A DNA stretch of 64,000 bases from Rhizobiales bacterium 64-17 (GCA_001899285.1 MKWA01000020.1:1-64000); one strand, 5' to 3'. Counted from the first letter of the stretch, positions 8,558-17,389 are shown. Notes: generated by a model from the sequence alone, not told the origin. Numbers and translations are program-made.

Positions 8558-10225
8558 ATGCCGATCGTGGAACGCCGCACCAACCCGGCCCGTCAACTGG
8601 TCGAGCTGGCCCGCGAGGCCACCGTCGCCGTCGAGGCCATTCTGGCCGATGCGGTTCGCGCGGTTCAGGCCAAGGTCTCGGTCGAGGGCGTCCTGGTCGG
8701 CAAGCTGGTCGACCGCGAGCAGCGCGCCACCCACGGCCTCGCCTGGCTCGCCACCTATGTGGAATCGATCCGTCAGCTCACGGCTTTCGCCGAGCGGATG
8801 CAGATCGATCAGGCGCTGGGCGCGCTGGAAGATCATCTGGTCCGCATCGGCCTCGGCGAATATCTGGCGCAGATCACCGGCGGCATCCCGATCAGCCAGA
8901 GCGAGATCGTGCGGCCGTCGGACTTCGGCCTGACCCGCGAACAGGTCGAGGCGCGGCTGGTGCCGGCGGTTGCTGCCTTGATCGCCGACGGCAACACCGC
9001 GCCGCGCCGCGCGGCGGTGGTCGAACTGTTGCGCGCCGATGCGCATCCGGCGCTCGGTCTCGACGACACGCTCGAGGCGATCCGCGACGAGATGCACAAA
9101 TTCGCCGACGCGGAAGTGATCCCGTTCGCGCAGCAGTGGCATCGCAGCAACAGCTACATTCCGATGGACGTCATCAACCACATGGCGGCGATGGGCGTGT
9201 TCGGCCTGACGATCCCGGAGCAGTACGGCGGCATGGGGCTTGGCAAGGAGTCCATGTGCGTCGTCTCCGAAGAGCTGTCGCGCGGTTATATTGGCGTCGG
9301 CTCGCTCGGCACCCGGTCGGAGATTGCCGCCGAGCTGATCCAGGCCGGCGGCACGCTCGATCAGAAGAACAAGTGGCTGCCGAAGATCGCGTCCGGCGAG
9401 GTGCTGCCGACGGCGGTGTTTACCGAGCCGAACACCGGATCCGATCTGGCCTCGATCAAGACCCGCGCGGTGCGCGAGGGTAATGTTTACAAGGTCTACG
9501 GCAACAAGACCTGGATCACCCATCCGGTGCGCGCCGACGTGATGACGCTGCTGGTGCGCACCAATCCGAAGGAGCCGGGCCATCGCGGGCTGTCGATGCT
9601 GCTCGCGGAAAAGCCGCGCGGCGATGATGCCAAGCCGTTCCCGGTGAAGGGTATGACCGGCACCGAGATTGAGGTGCTCGGCTATCGCGGCATGAAGGAA
9701 TACGAGATCGCCTTCGACGGCTTCGAGGTGAAGGCGGAGAATCTGCTCGGTGGCGTCGAGGGGCTCGGCTTCAAGCAGTTGATGCAGACCTTCGAGTCAG
9801 CGCGTATCCAGACGGCGGCGCGTGCCATCGGCGTGGCGCAGGCGGCGATGGAGACCGCGCTCGGCTATGCGACGCAGCGCGTGCAGTTCGGCCAGCCGAT
9901 CGTCGCGTTCCCGCGCGTCTCCGACAAGATCGCGATGATGGCGACGGAAATCCTGATCGCGCGTCAGCTCACTTATTACGCCGCGCGGCAGAAGGACTCC
10001 GGCCGGCGCTGCGATCTGGAAGCCGGCATGGCCAAGCTGCTCGCCGCCCGCGTCGCCTGGGCCAATGCCGACAACGGTGTGCAAATCCACGGCGGCAACG
10101 GTTTTGCGCTGGAATTCCCGGCCTCGCGCATCCTGTGCGATGCCCGCATCCTCAACATTTTCGAGGGCGCAGCCGAAATCCAGGCGCAGGTCATCGCCCG
10201 ACGGCTCCTCGACGGCACGAACTAA
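8558..10225 (+). CDS. mcd: Methylsuccinyl-CoA dehydrogenase (long acyl-CoA dehydrogenase)
   Basis: FAD-dependent oxidation of (2S)-methylsuccinyl-CoA to mesaconyl-CoA in the ethylmalonyl-CoA pathway. At 555 residues it is about 170 longer than ordinary acyl-CoA dehydrogenases because of an extra N-terminal helical domain (about residues 1-165), a feature of Mcd. The catalytic portion has TAVFTEPNTGSDLASIKTRA, KTWITHP and the C-terminal IFEGAAEIQAQVIARRLLDG, whose Glu aligns with the usual active-site base. The ATG at 8558 is chosen. Proximity to ccr and ecm (4-6 kb) supports the specific call over a generic dehydrogenase. It is transcribed away from the chemoreceptor gene. Confidence 0.9.
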   Translation: MPIVERRTNPARQLVELAREATVAVEAILADAVRAVQAKVSVEGVLVGKLVDREQRATHGLAWLATYVESIRQLTAFAERMQIDQALGALEDHLVRIGLGEYLAQITGGIPISQSEIVRPSDFGLTREQVEARLVPAVAALIADGNTAPRRAAVVELLRADAHPALGLDDTLEAIRDEMHKFADAEVIPFAQQWHRSNSYIPMDVINHMAAMGVFGLTIPEQYGGMGLGKESMCVVSEELSRGYIGVGSLGTRSEIAAELIQAGGTLDQKNKWLPKIASGEVLPTAVFTEPNTGSDLASIKTRAVREGNVYKVYGNKTWITHPVRADVMTLLVRTNPKEPGHRGLSMLLAEKPRGDDAKPFPVKGMTGTEIEVLGYRGMKEYEIAFDGFEVKAENLLGGVEGLGFKQLMQTFESARIQTAARAIGVAQAAMETALGYATQRVQFGQPIVAFPRVSDKIAMMATEILIARQLTYYAARQKDSGRRCDLEAGMAKLLAARVAWANADNGVQIHGGNGFALEFPASRILCDARILNIFEGAAEIQAQVIARRLLDGTN

Positions 10226-10342
10226 GCACTCATTGCGATAGCGCAAGGCGGCAAAACGGCTGTCTCGGCAGGCTCCTGGAATGGCAACTGATGGCGCGCT
10301 CGCGCGTTATCGTCGTCAGACTGTGACTGCAAGGAGTGTTTT

Positions 10343-10789
10343 ATGTCCGATCTCAAGATCCGTCAGGGTGAGTGGGTTGTGGTGTGCGACGGCGCCAAGG
10401 CGCTGCTGCTGGAAAACGAGGGCGACGCGAAATTTCCCAATCTGCGCTGTCGCGAGGTGGTCGAGGAAAAGCATGCCTCGACCCACGAGCAGGGGGCGGA
10501 CCGTCCCGGCCGCGCGCATTCGTCGGTTGGTAACGGCCGCAGTTCCGTCGCCCAGACCGACTGGCACGATCAGGACGAACGGACGTTTCTCAAGGAGTTG
10601 GCGGAGCGGCTCGACAAGGCAGTGCTCGCCGGCGACGTGAAATCCATGGTCATCGTCGCGCCGCCACGGGCGCTGGGCGTCCTGCGTCAGACCTATTCGC
10701 CGCGCCTGCGCGAGGCGGTGGTGAACGAACTCGACAAGGACATGGTCAAACTGCCGGTTTACGAGATCGAAAAGCATCTGGCCGGCTAG
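10343..10789 (+). CDS. Host attachment family protein (PF10116-like)
   Basis: Small soluble protein of 148 residues matching the family annotated as required for attachment to host cells. Features seen are the N-terminal WVVVCDGAKALLLEN, a polar middle with HASTHEQGADRPGR, the VIVAPPRALGVLRQ segment and a C-terminal YEIEKHL. No signal peptide or membrane segment is present, so a cytoplasmic role is more likely than a surface adhesin despite the family name. Clear ribosome site (AAGGAG) about 8 nt before the ATG. It follows mcd by 117 nt. Biochemical function is not established. Confidence 0.75.
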   Translation: MSDLKIRQGEWVVVCDGAKALLLENEGDAKFPNLRCREVVEEKHASTHEQGADRPGRAHSSVGNGRSSVAQTDWHDQDERTFLKELAERLDKAVLAGDVKSMVIVAPPRALGVLRQTYSPRLREAVVNELDKDMVKLPVYEIEKHLAG

Positions 10790-10851
10790 CCACACAGGGC
10801 TTTTTCTTCACCGGCAGGATGATATGGTCCCGGCCGCAACGAGGCCGGTGG

Positions 10852-11745
10852 ATGATCCGTTTCGCTTTTCTTGCCTGCATGGCACTGCTGACGTTTCCGC
10901 TCCTCGGGGCGGAGCGGGCGGCGGCGCAGGCGCATGTCGATCAGGGCGAGCGGACGCGGATTGGCCCCGGCGTCTCCGGCGATGTCCATGTCCCCGGTTT
11001 CTGGGATCCGCGCCGCCGGCCGGAACGCCCCGATCTGTCGCGGGTCACGGCCATCCGCTTCCTGACCGAAACCGATTATCCGCCGTTCAACTACGCCGGG
11101 CCGGACGGCAATCCGGCCGGATTCAATGTCGATCTCGCCCGCGCCATCTGCGAGGAAATAAAGGCACAGTGCACGATCCAGCAGCGCCGGTTCGACACGC
11201 TGCTTGCCGCGCTCGCCGCCAATCAGGGCGACGCACTGCTCGCCTCGATCGCGATCACGCCAGAAATCCGTACGCGGCTCGATTTCACTGATCCCTATTA
11301 CCGCACGCCGGCGCGCTTCGTCGCGCGCAAGGATAGCGCGATCCAGGATCCGCGGCCGCAGGCGCTGGAAGGCAAGACCATCGCCGTCGTCGCCGGCACC
11401 GCGCATGAGGCCTACCTCAAGGCGCTCTACACCGAGGCGACGCTGAAGCCTTACCCGACCCCGGAAGCGGCGCGCGACGCGTTGAAGAAGGGCGAAGTCG
11501 ATCTGCTGTTCGGCGACGGCATCGCGCTGGCGTTCTGGCTTAACGGCACCGACTCGGCGAATTGTTGCGTTTTCCGGGGCGGGCCTTATCTCGACAGCAG
11601 CTATTTCGGCGAAGGCGTCGGCATCGCGGTGCGCCGTGGTAACGACGTGCTGCGGCAGGCTCTCAACTGGGCGATGTTCCGGTTGTGGGAGAAGGGCCGC
11701 TATACCGACCTCTGGCTTCGCTATTTTCCCGTAAGTCCGTTCTGA
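10852..11745 (+). CDS. Extracellular solute-binding protein, family 3
   Basis: Periplasmic binding protein of polar amino acid uptake type, 297 residues from the chosen ATG. A signal peptide is visible ([20 protein letters not shown], cleavage probably after ERAAAQA). The mature protein starts with an unusual 45-residue Pro/Arg-rich lead before the SBP core ([20 protein letters not shown], then [14 protein letters not shown]). Later segments [18 protein letters not shown] and [15 protein letters not shown] fit the two-lobe fold. No permease or ATPase gene is adjacent, so it is an orphan binding protein or works with components elsewhere. The gene ends in a tandem duplication that leads into lysK. 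An in-frame ATG at 10819 would spoil the signal peptide. Confidence 0.85.
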   Translation: MIRFAFLACMALLTFPLLGAERAAAQAHVDQGERTRIGPGVSGDVHVPGFWDPRRRPERPDLSRVTAIRFLTETDYPPFNYAGPDGNPAGFNVDLARAICEEIKAQCTIQQRRFDTLLAALAANQGDALLASIAITPEIRTRLDFTDPYYRTPARFVARKDSAIQDPRPQALEGKTIAVVAGTAHEAYLKALYTEATLKPYPTPEAARDALKKGEVDLLFGDGIALAFWLNGTDSANCCVFRGGPYLDSSYFGEGVGIAVRRGNDVLRQALNWAMFRLWEKGRYTDLWLRYFPVSPF

Positions 11746-11761
11746 TGAGTCCGTTCTGATG
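11734..11761 (+). repeat. 14-bp perfect tandem duplication at a stop/start junction
   Basis: AGTCCGTTCTGATG occurs at 11734-11747 and again at 11748-11761. The first copy encodes the last residues and the stop of the solute-binding gene; the second copy ends with the lysK start codon. Each copy contains TGATG, so the original junction was probably a 1-nt stop/start overlap. Confidence 0.9.
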
Positions 11762-13387
11762 ACCGATGTTGCTGCCGCCGACCTGCGCAAGCTCGCCGAA
11801 CAGTCCAATGCGTGGCCGTTCGAGGAGGCGAAGAAGATCGTCGCGCGGCTGAAGAAAACGCCGAAAGACGAAGTGATCTTCGAGACCGGCTATGGGCCGT
11901 CCGGCCTGCCGCATATCGGCACGTTCGGCGAGGTCGCGCGCACCTCGATGGTGCGGCATGCATTTCGCGTGCTGACCGACGACAAGATCAAGACCCGGCT
12001 GATCGCGTTCTCCGACGACATGGACGGCCTGCGCAAGGTGCCGGACAACATCCCGAACAAGGAATTGGTGGCGCAGCATCTCGGCAAGCCGCTGACCAAG
12101 GTGCCGGACCCGTTCGGCACGCATCCCTCGTTCGGCGAGCACAACAATGCGGAGTTGCGCCGTTTTCTCGACCATTTCGGCTTCGACTATGAGTTCTTGT
12201 CGGCGACCGAGTGCTACACATCCGGCCGGTTCGACGCGACGCTGCTGAAGCTGCTCGCGCGCTTCGACAAAGTGATGGCAATCATGCTGCCGTCGCTGCG
12301 CGAGGAGCGCGCCAGTACGTATTCGCCATTCCTGCCGATCGATCCGCGCAGCGGGGTTGTGTTGCAGGTGCCGGTGACAGCGCATGACGCCGCCGCCGGT
12401 ACCATCACTTACGAAGACCCGGATACCAAGGAGAGTGTCACGACGCCGGTGACAGGCGGCCGCTGCAAGCTGCAATGGAAACCGGACTGGGCGATGCGCT
12501 GGGTCGCGCTTGGCATCGACTACGAGATGGCCGGCAAGGATCTGATCGATTCCGTCAAATTGTCGGGCCAGATCTGCAAGGCGCTCGGAGGCACGCCGCC
12601 GGAAGGTTTCAACTACGAGCTGTTCCTCGACGACAAGGGCCAGAAGATTTCCAAGTCGAAGGGCAATGGCCTGACTATCGACGAATGGCTACGCTACGCC
12701 TCGCCGGAATCGCTGTCGCTTTTCATGTATCGTGAGCCGAAGGCGGCGAAGCGGCTCTATTTCGACGTGATCCCGCGTCACGTCGACGAATATCAGCAGT
12801 TGCTCGACGGCTATGCGCGCCAGGACCCGCGCCAGCAGTTGAGCAACGCCGTCTGGCACATTCACGGCGGGAAGCCGCCGCAGGTGGATATGCCGATCTC
12901 GTTCCAGATGCTGCTGACGCTGGTGTCGTCGTCGAACGCGGAGAATGCCGAGACGCTGTGGGGCTTCATCGGCCGTTACCGGCCGGGCGTGACGCCGCAG
13001 ACACACCCGAAGCTCGATGCGCTGGTCGGCTACGCGATCCATTACTTCCGCGACTTCGTGCTGCCGCACAAGAAATTCCGCGAGGCCACCGATCAAGAGC
13101 GCGGCGCGCTACAGGATTTGCGCGAGGCGTTGTCGCAGCTTCCCGCAGACACCGATGCCGGCGCGATTCAGGATGTGGTCTACGAGATCGGCCGCCGCGA
13201 GCCGTTCCTCGATCACGCCAAGAAGGCGAAGGACGGTCGCCCCGGCGTGTCGCTCGACTGGTTCAACATGCTCTATCAGGTGCTGCTCGGGCAGGAGAAG
13301 GGTCCGCGCTTCGGTTCGTTCGCCGCGGTCTATGGCCTCGACAACACCATCGCGATGATCGACGGCGCGCTGGCGCGCAAGACCTGA
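11759..13387 (+). CDS. lysK: Lysyl-tRNA synthetase, class I
   Basis: Charges tRNA-Lys in the cytoplasm. The 542-residue protein is the class I (archaeal-type) enzyme: HIGH-like PSGLPHIGT near residue 47 and KMSKS-like KISKSKG near residue 297 in a Rossmann catalytic core, followed by an all-helical anticodon-binding region. This is unrelated to the class II LysS of most bacteria but is usual in alphaproteobacteria. The start lies 14 nt after the stop of the solute-binding gene and is part of a tandem duplication, suggesting translational coupling. A strong bidirectional terminator follows at 13409-13436. Confidence 0.95.
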   Translation: MTDVAAADLRKLAEQSNAWPFEEAKKIVARLKKTPKDEVIFETGYGPSGLPHIGTFGEVARTSMVRHAFRVLTDDKIKTRLIAFSDDMDGLRKVPDNIPNKELVAQHLGKPLTKVPDPFGTHPSFGEHNNAELRRFLDHFGFDYEFLSATECYTSGRFDATLLKLLARFDKVMAIMLPSLREERASTYSPFLPIDPRSGVVLQVPVTAHDAAAGTITYEDPDTKESVTTPVTGGRCKLQWKPDWAMRWVALGIDYEMAGKDLIDSVKLSGQICKALGGTPPEGFNYELFLDDKGQKISKSKGNGLTIDEWLRYASPESLSLFMYREPKAAKRLYFDVIPRHVDEYQQLLDGYARQDPRQQLSNAVWHIHGGKPPQVDMPISFQMLLTLVSSSNAENAETLWGFIGRYRPGVTPQTHPKLDALVGYAIHYFRDFVLPHKKFREATDQERGALQDLREALSQLPADTDAGAIQDVVYEIGRREPFLDHAKKAKDGRPGVSLDWFNMLYQVLLGQEKGPRFGSFAAVYGLDNTIAMIDGALARKT

Positions 13388-13408
13388 TGCTTCGGTGGTC
13401 GGAAACTA

Positions 13409-13440
13409 AAAATGGCCGGGATGTCCCGGCCATTTTCTTT
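13409..13440. terminator. Bidirectional Rho-independent terminator after lysK
   Basis: Stem AAAATGGCCGGG (13409-13420), loop ATGT, stem CCCGGCCATTTT (13425-13436), followed by CTTTT on the plus strand and a U-rich tract on the minus strand. It separates convergent lysK and the carbonic-anhydrase-like gene. The ATGGCCGGG core recurs at 34454 and 58575. Confidence 0.9.
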
Positions 13441-13459
13441 TGTTACTGGCGCATGCGCG

Positions 13460-14005
13460 TCAGGTGAACATCTCGATCCGGCCTTTGAGATCCATCAGCC
13501 CGGTCTCGACCTTGAGCTGCGGCAGCCGCTCGCCCATCTGCTTGCGGAACAGGCCCATCGCCTCGCGGTGGGTTTCGGTCTCGATCTGTCGGTTCGCGAC
13601 CTTGGCCTCGCCATAGGCGATCTTGGCCGCGCCGCAGTCGCGGTGGTCAATGCAGATCACGCGCTTGATGTTGTGCAGCTGCACTGAGGCCCCGACATTG
13701 TCCCAGTAGGTCTTGTGCCAGTCCTTGAACGGCTCGGCGACAATGCCGATCGCCGCGCCGGCAATGATGAACGAGCTGAATTTGCCAGTGAGATGCCGGC
13801 GCCGGGTGTAGCGGTGCATCGGCTCCTGCAGGCGCGGGTCGATGCAGCCGACGACCATGGCTTCGTAGTTGCCGCTCGCCGCATGGGCGAAGCGCGGCAT
13901 CATGGCCGCAAGGCCGGCTGCGCCGGCGCCGATCAGGAAATGTCGGCGGTTGAACCGGCGCGCCAAGAGGTCGCCGCAGCAGGCGCAGGAAGTCTGGAAT
14001 TGCAT
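13460..14005 (-). CDS. Tat-exported beta-carbonic-anhydrase-like protein
   Basis: Product of 181 residues with a twin-arginine signal: RRHFLIG followed by a hydrophobic stretch (AGAAGLAAMMPRFAHAA). The mature part has both zinc motifs of the beta-carbonic anhydrase fold: Cys-x-Asp-x-Arg as VGCIDPR and His-x-x-Cys as HRDCGAAK. It is short for the family, and the Asp-Ser-Arg triad reads Asp-Pro-Arg, so hydratase activity is plausible but unproven. An N-terminal CACC cluster precedes the Tat motif. Start at 14005 is backed by a GGGGGA site 8 nt upstream; an ATG at 14035 is less likely. A three-copy GGCGTCTC motif lies in its upstream region. Confidence 0.75.
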   Translation of the reverse strand: MQFQTSCACCGDLLARRFNRRHFLIGAGAAGLAAMMPRFAHAASGNYEAMVVGCIDPRLQEPMHRYTRRRHLTGKFSSFIIAGAAIGIVAEPFKDWHKTYWDNVGASVQLHNIKRVICIDHRDCGAAKIAYGEAKVANRQIETETHREAMGLFRKQMGERLPQLKVETGLMDLKGRIEMFT

Positions 14006-14098
14006 GGATGTGTCCCCCAACGTCACGGGTGACATCCTATCTGCACGGCGTGAGACGCGCCATCCGCGCCGATTTAATTTACGGCGCCGTTATATAGT

Positions 14099-14144
14099 GC
14101 TGGCGTCTCCGCCAGCAGTCATGGCGTCTCAGCTATGGCGTCTC
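14099..14144. promoter_or_regulatory. Triplicated GGCGTCTC motif with hairpin
   Basis: TGGCGTCTC at 14101-14109, ATGGCGTCTC at 14121-14130 and again at 14135-14144, with an inverted near-copy (GAGACGCGCCAT) around 14051-14062. The first copy is inside a perfect hairpin GCTGGCG-TCTC-CGCCAGC (14099-14116). The block lies between the S24 regulator stop and the carbonic-anhydrase-like start, so it could be operator sites for the latter or a terminator of the former. Confidence 0.5.
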
Positions 14145-14146
14145 GG

Positions 14147-14788
14147 TTACTGGCTCGCCCAGACGATCCGCGCGATCCACAGCACGTCCGTCATCGAGAG
14201 AGTGCGATCGGCATGTTCGCGATTGAGCGAGACGAGTTCGAGCGTCTTGCTGGTCTTGCGCTTAAGCTCCTTGACCATCACCTCGCCGTTCTTGGTCTTG
14301 ACCACGACGCGGTCGCCCTTGCGCACCGGCGCTTCCGGCGACACGAGGATGATATCGCCTTTACGATAGGCGGGCTTCATCGAGTCGCCGGAAATCTCCA
14401 GCGCATAGGCGTGGGCGTCGTTGACGGCCGGGAACGAGACCTCGTCCCAGCCCTTGCCGACCGGGAAGCCCGCGTCGTCGAAGTAGCCACCCGAGCCGGC
14501 CTCGGCGAAGCCGATCACCGGCACCGCCTGCGCGCCGCCGCGATTGCTGTCGCCGATCAGCGACAGGAACATGCTGACGCTGATGCCGGTGGCATCGAGC
14601 GACTTGGCGACCGATTCGGTCGAGGGCCAGCGGGCGCGGCCTTCCGGCGTGATCCGCTTCGATTTGTTGAAGGTGGTGGGGTCGAGGCCCGCCTTCTTGG
14701 CGAGGCCGGACGGTGACAGGCCTGCGCGCGCCGCAAGGCGGTCGAGAGCGGTCCAGATTTGCGCGTGGGTGAGCATCGATGACGGCAT
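14147..14788 (-). CDS. S24 (LexA/CI-like) transcriptional regulator
   Basis: Protein of 213 residues with an N-terminal helix-turn-helix (about residues 8-75; LSPSGLAKKAGLDPTTFNKS) and a C-terminal S24 serine-peptidase/dimerisation domain. The catalytic Ser is in ISGDSMKPAY (about residue 129) and the Lys in VMVKEL (about residue 167). Such proteins are repressors that may self-cleave on a RecA or stress signal. No Ala-Gly cleavage site is obvious beyond FAEAGSGG near residue 94. It is divergent from pyrD and upstream of the carbonic-anhydrase-like gene, which makes that gene a candidate target. Host chromosomal rather than phage context: no phage genes nearby. Confidence 0.85.
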   Translation of the reverse strand: MPSSMLTHAQIWTALDRLAARAGLSPSGLAKKAGLDPTTFNKSKRITPEGRARWPSTESVAKSLDATGISVSMFLSLIGDSNRGGAQAVPVIGFAEAGSGGYFDDAGFPVGKGWDEVSFPAVNDAHAYALEISGDSMKPAYRKGDIILVSPEAPVRKGDRVVVKTKNGEVMVKELKRKTSKTLELVSLNREHADRTLSMTDVLWIARIVWASQ

Positions 14789-14974
14789 GGCGGTCCCGGT
14801 GCGGTGGCCGGCACCCCGCGATGGGGTGCGCTCGGCGAATCATCAAGGAGAACGGTGAGTCGATAGCTAGGAATTATAGCCTTCATTTGCCCCCGTCCAG
14901 CCTCTTTCTCTATATCGCTGCCGGGCCGCCTCCGGGCGGTGGGTGAGTCGCTGGAAGGGAGTGTCTGGGCGGTG

Positions 14975-16069
14975 ATGGGACTGTTTGGCCGGCTGGCGCG
15001 CCCGCTGCTGCGCGCCTTCGATCCCGAGGACGCCCACGTCCTGGCGATCCGCGGTCTGAAGCTGCTGCCGCCACCGCGCAGCCCGGCCGAGGATCCGCCG
15101 GAGCTGGCGACGCGGGCCTTCGGCCTCAATTTTCCCAATCCGCTCGGTATCGCACCGGGGTTCGACAAAAACGCGGAAGCGGTCGACGGCCTGTTCCGGC
15201 TCGGTTTCGGTTTCGTCGAGATCGGTACGGTGACGCCCCGGTCGCAAGTCGGGAATCCGAAGCCGCGCTTGTTCCGTCTCGACGCCGACGAGGGCGTGAT
15301 CAACCGGCTCGGCTTCAACAACGACGGGCAGGCGGCGGTGCTGGCGCGGCTCGCCGCGCGCGCCGGCCGCGGCGGCATCGTTGGCGTCAATGTCGGTGCC
15401 AACAAGGACTCGCTCGATCGGACCGAGGACTATGTGAAGCTGATCGAGGCGTTCGCGCCGGTCGCCAGCTATTTCACGGTGAACATCTCGTCGCCGAACA
15501 CGCCGGGCCTGCGCAATCTGCAGCAGGCTGATGCGCTCGACGATCTGCTTGCGCGCACCATCGCCGTGCGTGATCGCGTCAGCCGCGATGCCGGGCCGGT
15601 GCCGCTGCTGCTCAAGATCGCGCCCGATCTCACCTTGAGCGAACTTGACGATGTGGTCGGTATCGCCCGCAAGCGCAAGGTCGACGGCATGATCGTCTCC
15701 AACACGACGATCACACGCCCGGCGACGCTGCGGCAGCGCGACAAGGCGGGCGAGGTGGGCGGCTTGTCGGGCAAGCCGCTGTTCCGGCTGTCGACGCGCA
15801 TGCTGGCGGAAACCTATGTGCGGGCGGAAAGCGCGTTCCCGCTGATCGGCGTCGGCGGCATCGATTCCGGCGCCACCGCGATCGCCAAGATCAAGGCCGG
15901 CGCGACGCTGCTGCAGGTCTATAGCGGCCTCGTCTATAAGGGTGTCGGGCTCGTCGGCGATATCAAGCGCGATCTCGCGCTGGCGGTCAGCCGCGGCCGT
16001 CGCACCTCGCTCAACGCGCTGATCGGCGCCGATGCCGCGACCATGACGGCGGAGAGCTGGCCGGTTTAG
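14975..16069 (+). CDS. pyrD: Dihydroorotate dehydrogenase (quinone), class 2
   Basis: Membrane-associated flavoenzyme oxidising dihydroorotate to orotate with quinone in pyrimidine synthesis. The 364-residue product has the class 2 pattern: an amphipathic N-terminus (GLFGRLARPLLRAFDPEDAH), FPNPLGIAPGFDKNAE, GFNNDGQ, the active-site Ser in NISSPNTPGLRNLQ (about residue 170) and the FMN-binding GVGGIDSG and QVYSGLVYKG. The ATG at 14975 is chosen over an upstream GTG at 14939 since it matches the usual family start. Its TAG stop overlaps the stop of the convergent MATE gene. Confidence 0.95.
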   Translation: MGLFGRLARPLLRAFDPEDAHVLAIRGLKLLPPPRSPAEDPPELATRAFGLNFPNPLGIAPGFDKNAEAVDGLFRLGFGFVEIGTVTPRSQVGNPKPRLFRLDADEGVINRLGFNNDGQAAVLARLAARAGRGGIVGVNVGANKDSLDRTEDYVKLIEAFAPVASYFTVNISSPNTPGLRNLQQADALDDLLARTIAVRDRVSRDAGPVPLLLKIAPDLTLSELDDVVGIARKRKVDGMIVSNTTITRPATLRQRDKAGEVGGLSGKPLFRLSTRMLAETYVRAESAFPLIGVGGIDSGATAIAKIKAGATLLQVYSGLVYKGVGLVGDIKRDLALAVSRGRRTSLNALIGADAATMTAESWPV

Positions 16070-17388
16070 GACATGGTCCCAAACGTCCGCCGCGCCAGCG
16101 TCGGATAGCGCGCCGCCTGCAGGACGCCGCGCACGAGGTAGAATGTCACCAAAGCAAGCCACAGTCCGGCATTGCCGAGCGGCTGCGTCAGTCTCCACAC
16201 CGCGAAATAAATCGTCAGTGCGACAATCATGAGATTGCGCATATCGCGCACCCAGGTAACGCCGATATAGATGCCGTCATAGGCGAAGGTGAGGGCGCCG
16301 CAGACCGGCGTCAGCATCGCCAGCCACAGGAACAGGCGCGCCGTGTCGCGCACATCGGCACTCGCGGTCATCGCGTCGATCAGAAATGGACCGCCGAGCG
16401 CGAATGCGATGCTGGTGGCGAGGCCGAAGACGAGGCTCCAGCCGACGATGAGCTTCACAGCACGGGAAAACGCGGAACGGTCTCGTGCGCCGTAAGCGCG
16501 GCCGCAGAGCTGTTCTGCGGCGTTCGCCATTCCGTCGAGGAAAAACGCGCCGATCAGCGTGAAGTTGTGCAGCACCGCGTTGGCGGCGAGCGTGACGTCG
16601 CCGGCGCGTGCACCCTGTGCGCTGAAGAACAGGAACGCCGCCACCAGCGCCGCCGTGCGGATGAAGATGTCGCGGTTGACCGCCAGCATCCGTACGAGCT
16701 TGGCGCGGTTGAACAGCGCGTGACGCGGCATGTCGAGCCTGTGACCCAGCACATGCCATGCCAGCGCCAACCCGGCGGCAAGGCCAGATCCCTCAGCGAT
16801 CACCGCGGCCCAGGCCGCGCCGGCGACGCCGCCGTCGAGCACCAGCACGAACAGCACCGTTAGCAGGATATCGACGACGTTGACCACTATCTGCACGGCG
16901 AGGGCGAGGCGCGGGTGGTTGAGCCCCACCAACCAGCCGAGCATCACGTAATTGCCGAGCGCGAACGGCGCCGACCACAGACGGATCGCGAAATAAAGCC
17001 CGGCGGCGTCGTTGACCGCGACGCTGCCGCCCATCAGCCACAGGATGCCGGCGGCCAGCGGGATTTGCACCGCTAGCAGCACCGCGCCGATGACAATGGC
17101 GATCAGCAGGGCGCGGCCAAGCACGGCGCGCTGTTCGGTGCGGTCGCCGGCGCCGAGCGCCTGCGCGGTCAGCGCCACCGTGCCCATGCGCAGGAAGCCG
17201 CACAGCCAGAACAGGCAGTCGAACACCAGTGACGCCATGGCCACGCCGCCGAGCGCGGCGGCATCGCCGAGCCGGCCGATTGCGGCGGTGGCGACGACGC
17301 CGACCAGCGGCGTCGTGATATTGGCCAGCATCGCCGGCAGGGCGATGGCGAAGACCTGCCGGTGTCCGATAGAAAAGGCGGACGTCAC
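16066..17388 (-). CDS. MATE-family (DinF-like) efflux transporter
   Basis: Twelve-helix antiporter of about 440 residues from the DinF branch of MATE exporters, which expel cationic drugs or metabolites against Na+ or H+. Two homologous six-helix halves are visible (start FAIALPAMLANITTPLVGVV; second half IRTAALVAAFLFFSAQGARAG). I prefer the GTG at 17388, immediately after the stop of the upstream DUF6460 gene (coupled translation); an ATG at 17409 would overlap that gene by 20 nt. Its 3' end overlaps pyrD by 4 nt, tail to tail. Substrate unknown. Confidence 0.88.
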   Translation of the reverse strand: MTSAFSIGHRQVFAIALPAMLANITTPLVGVVATAAIGRLGDAAALGGVAMASLVFDCLFWLCGFLRMGTVALTAQALGAGDRTEQRAVLGRALLIAIVIGAVLLAVQIPLAAGILWLMGGSVAVNDAAGLYFAIRLWSAPFALGNYVMLGWLVGLNHPRLALAVQIVVNVVDILLTVLFVLVLDGGVAGAAWAAVIAEGSGLAAGLALAWHVLGHRLDMPRHALFNRAKLVRMLAVNRDIFIRTAALVAAFLFFSAQGARAGDVTLAANAVLHNFTLIGAFFLDGMANAAEQLCGRAYGARDRSAFSRAVKLIVGWSLVFGLATSIAFALGGPFLIDAMTASADVRDTARLFLWLAMLTPVCGALTFAYDGIYIGVTWVRDMRNLMIVALTIYFAVWRLTQPLGNAGLWLALVTFYLVRGVLQAARYPTLARRTFGTMS

Positions 17389-17389
17389 A

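Noticed and set aside
14147-14788. Prophage remnant suggested by the CI/LexA-like regulator
   Set aside because: No integrase, structural genes, att-like repeats or composition change nearby; flanking genes are housekeeping.
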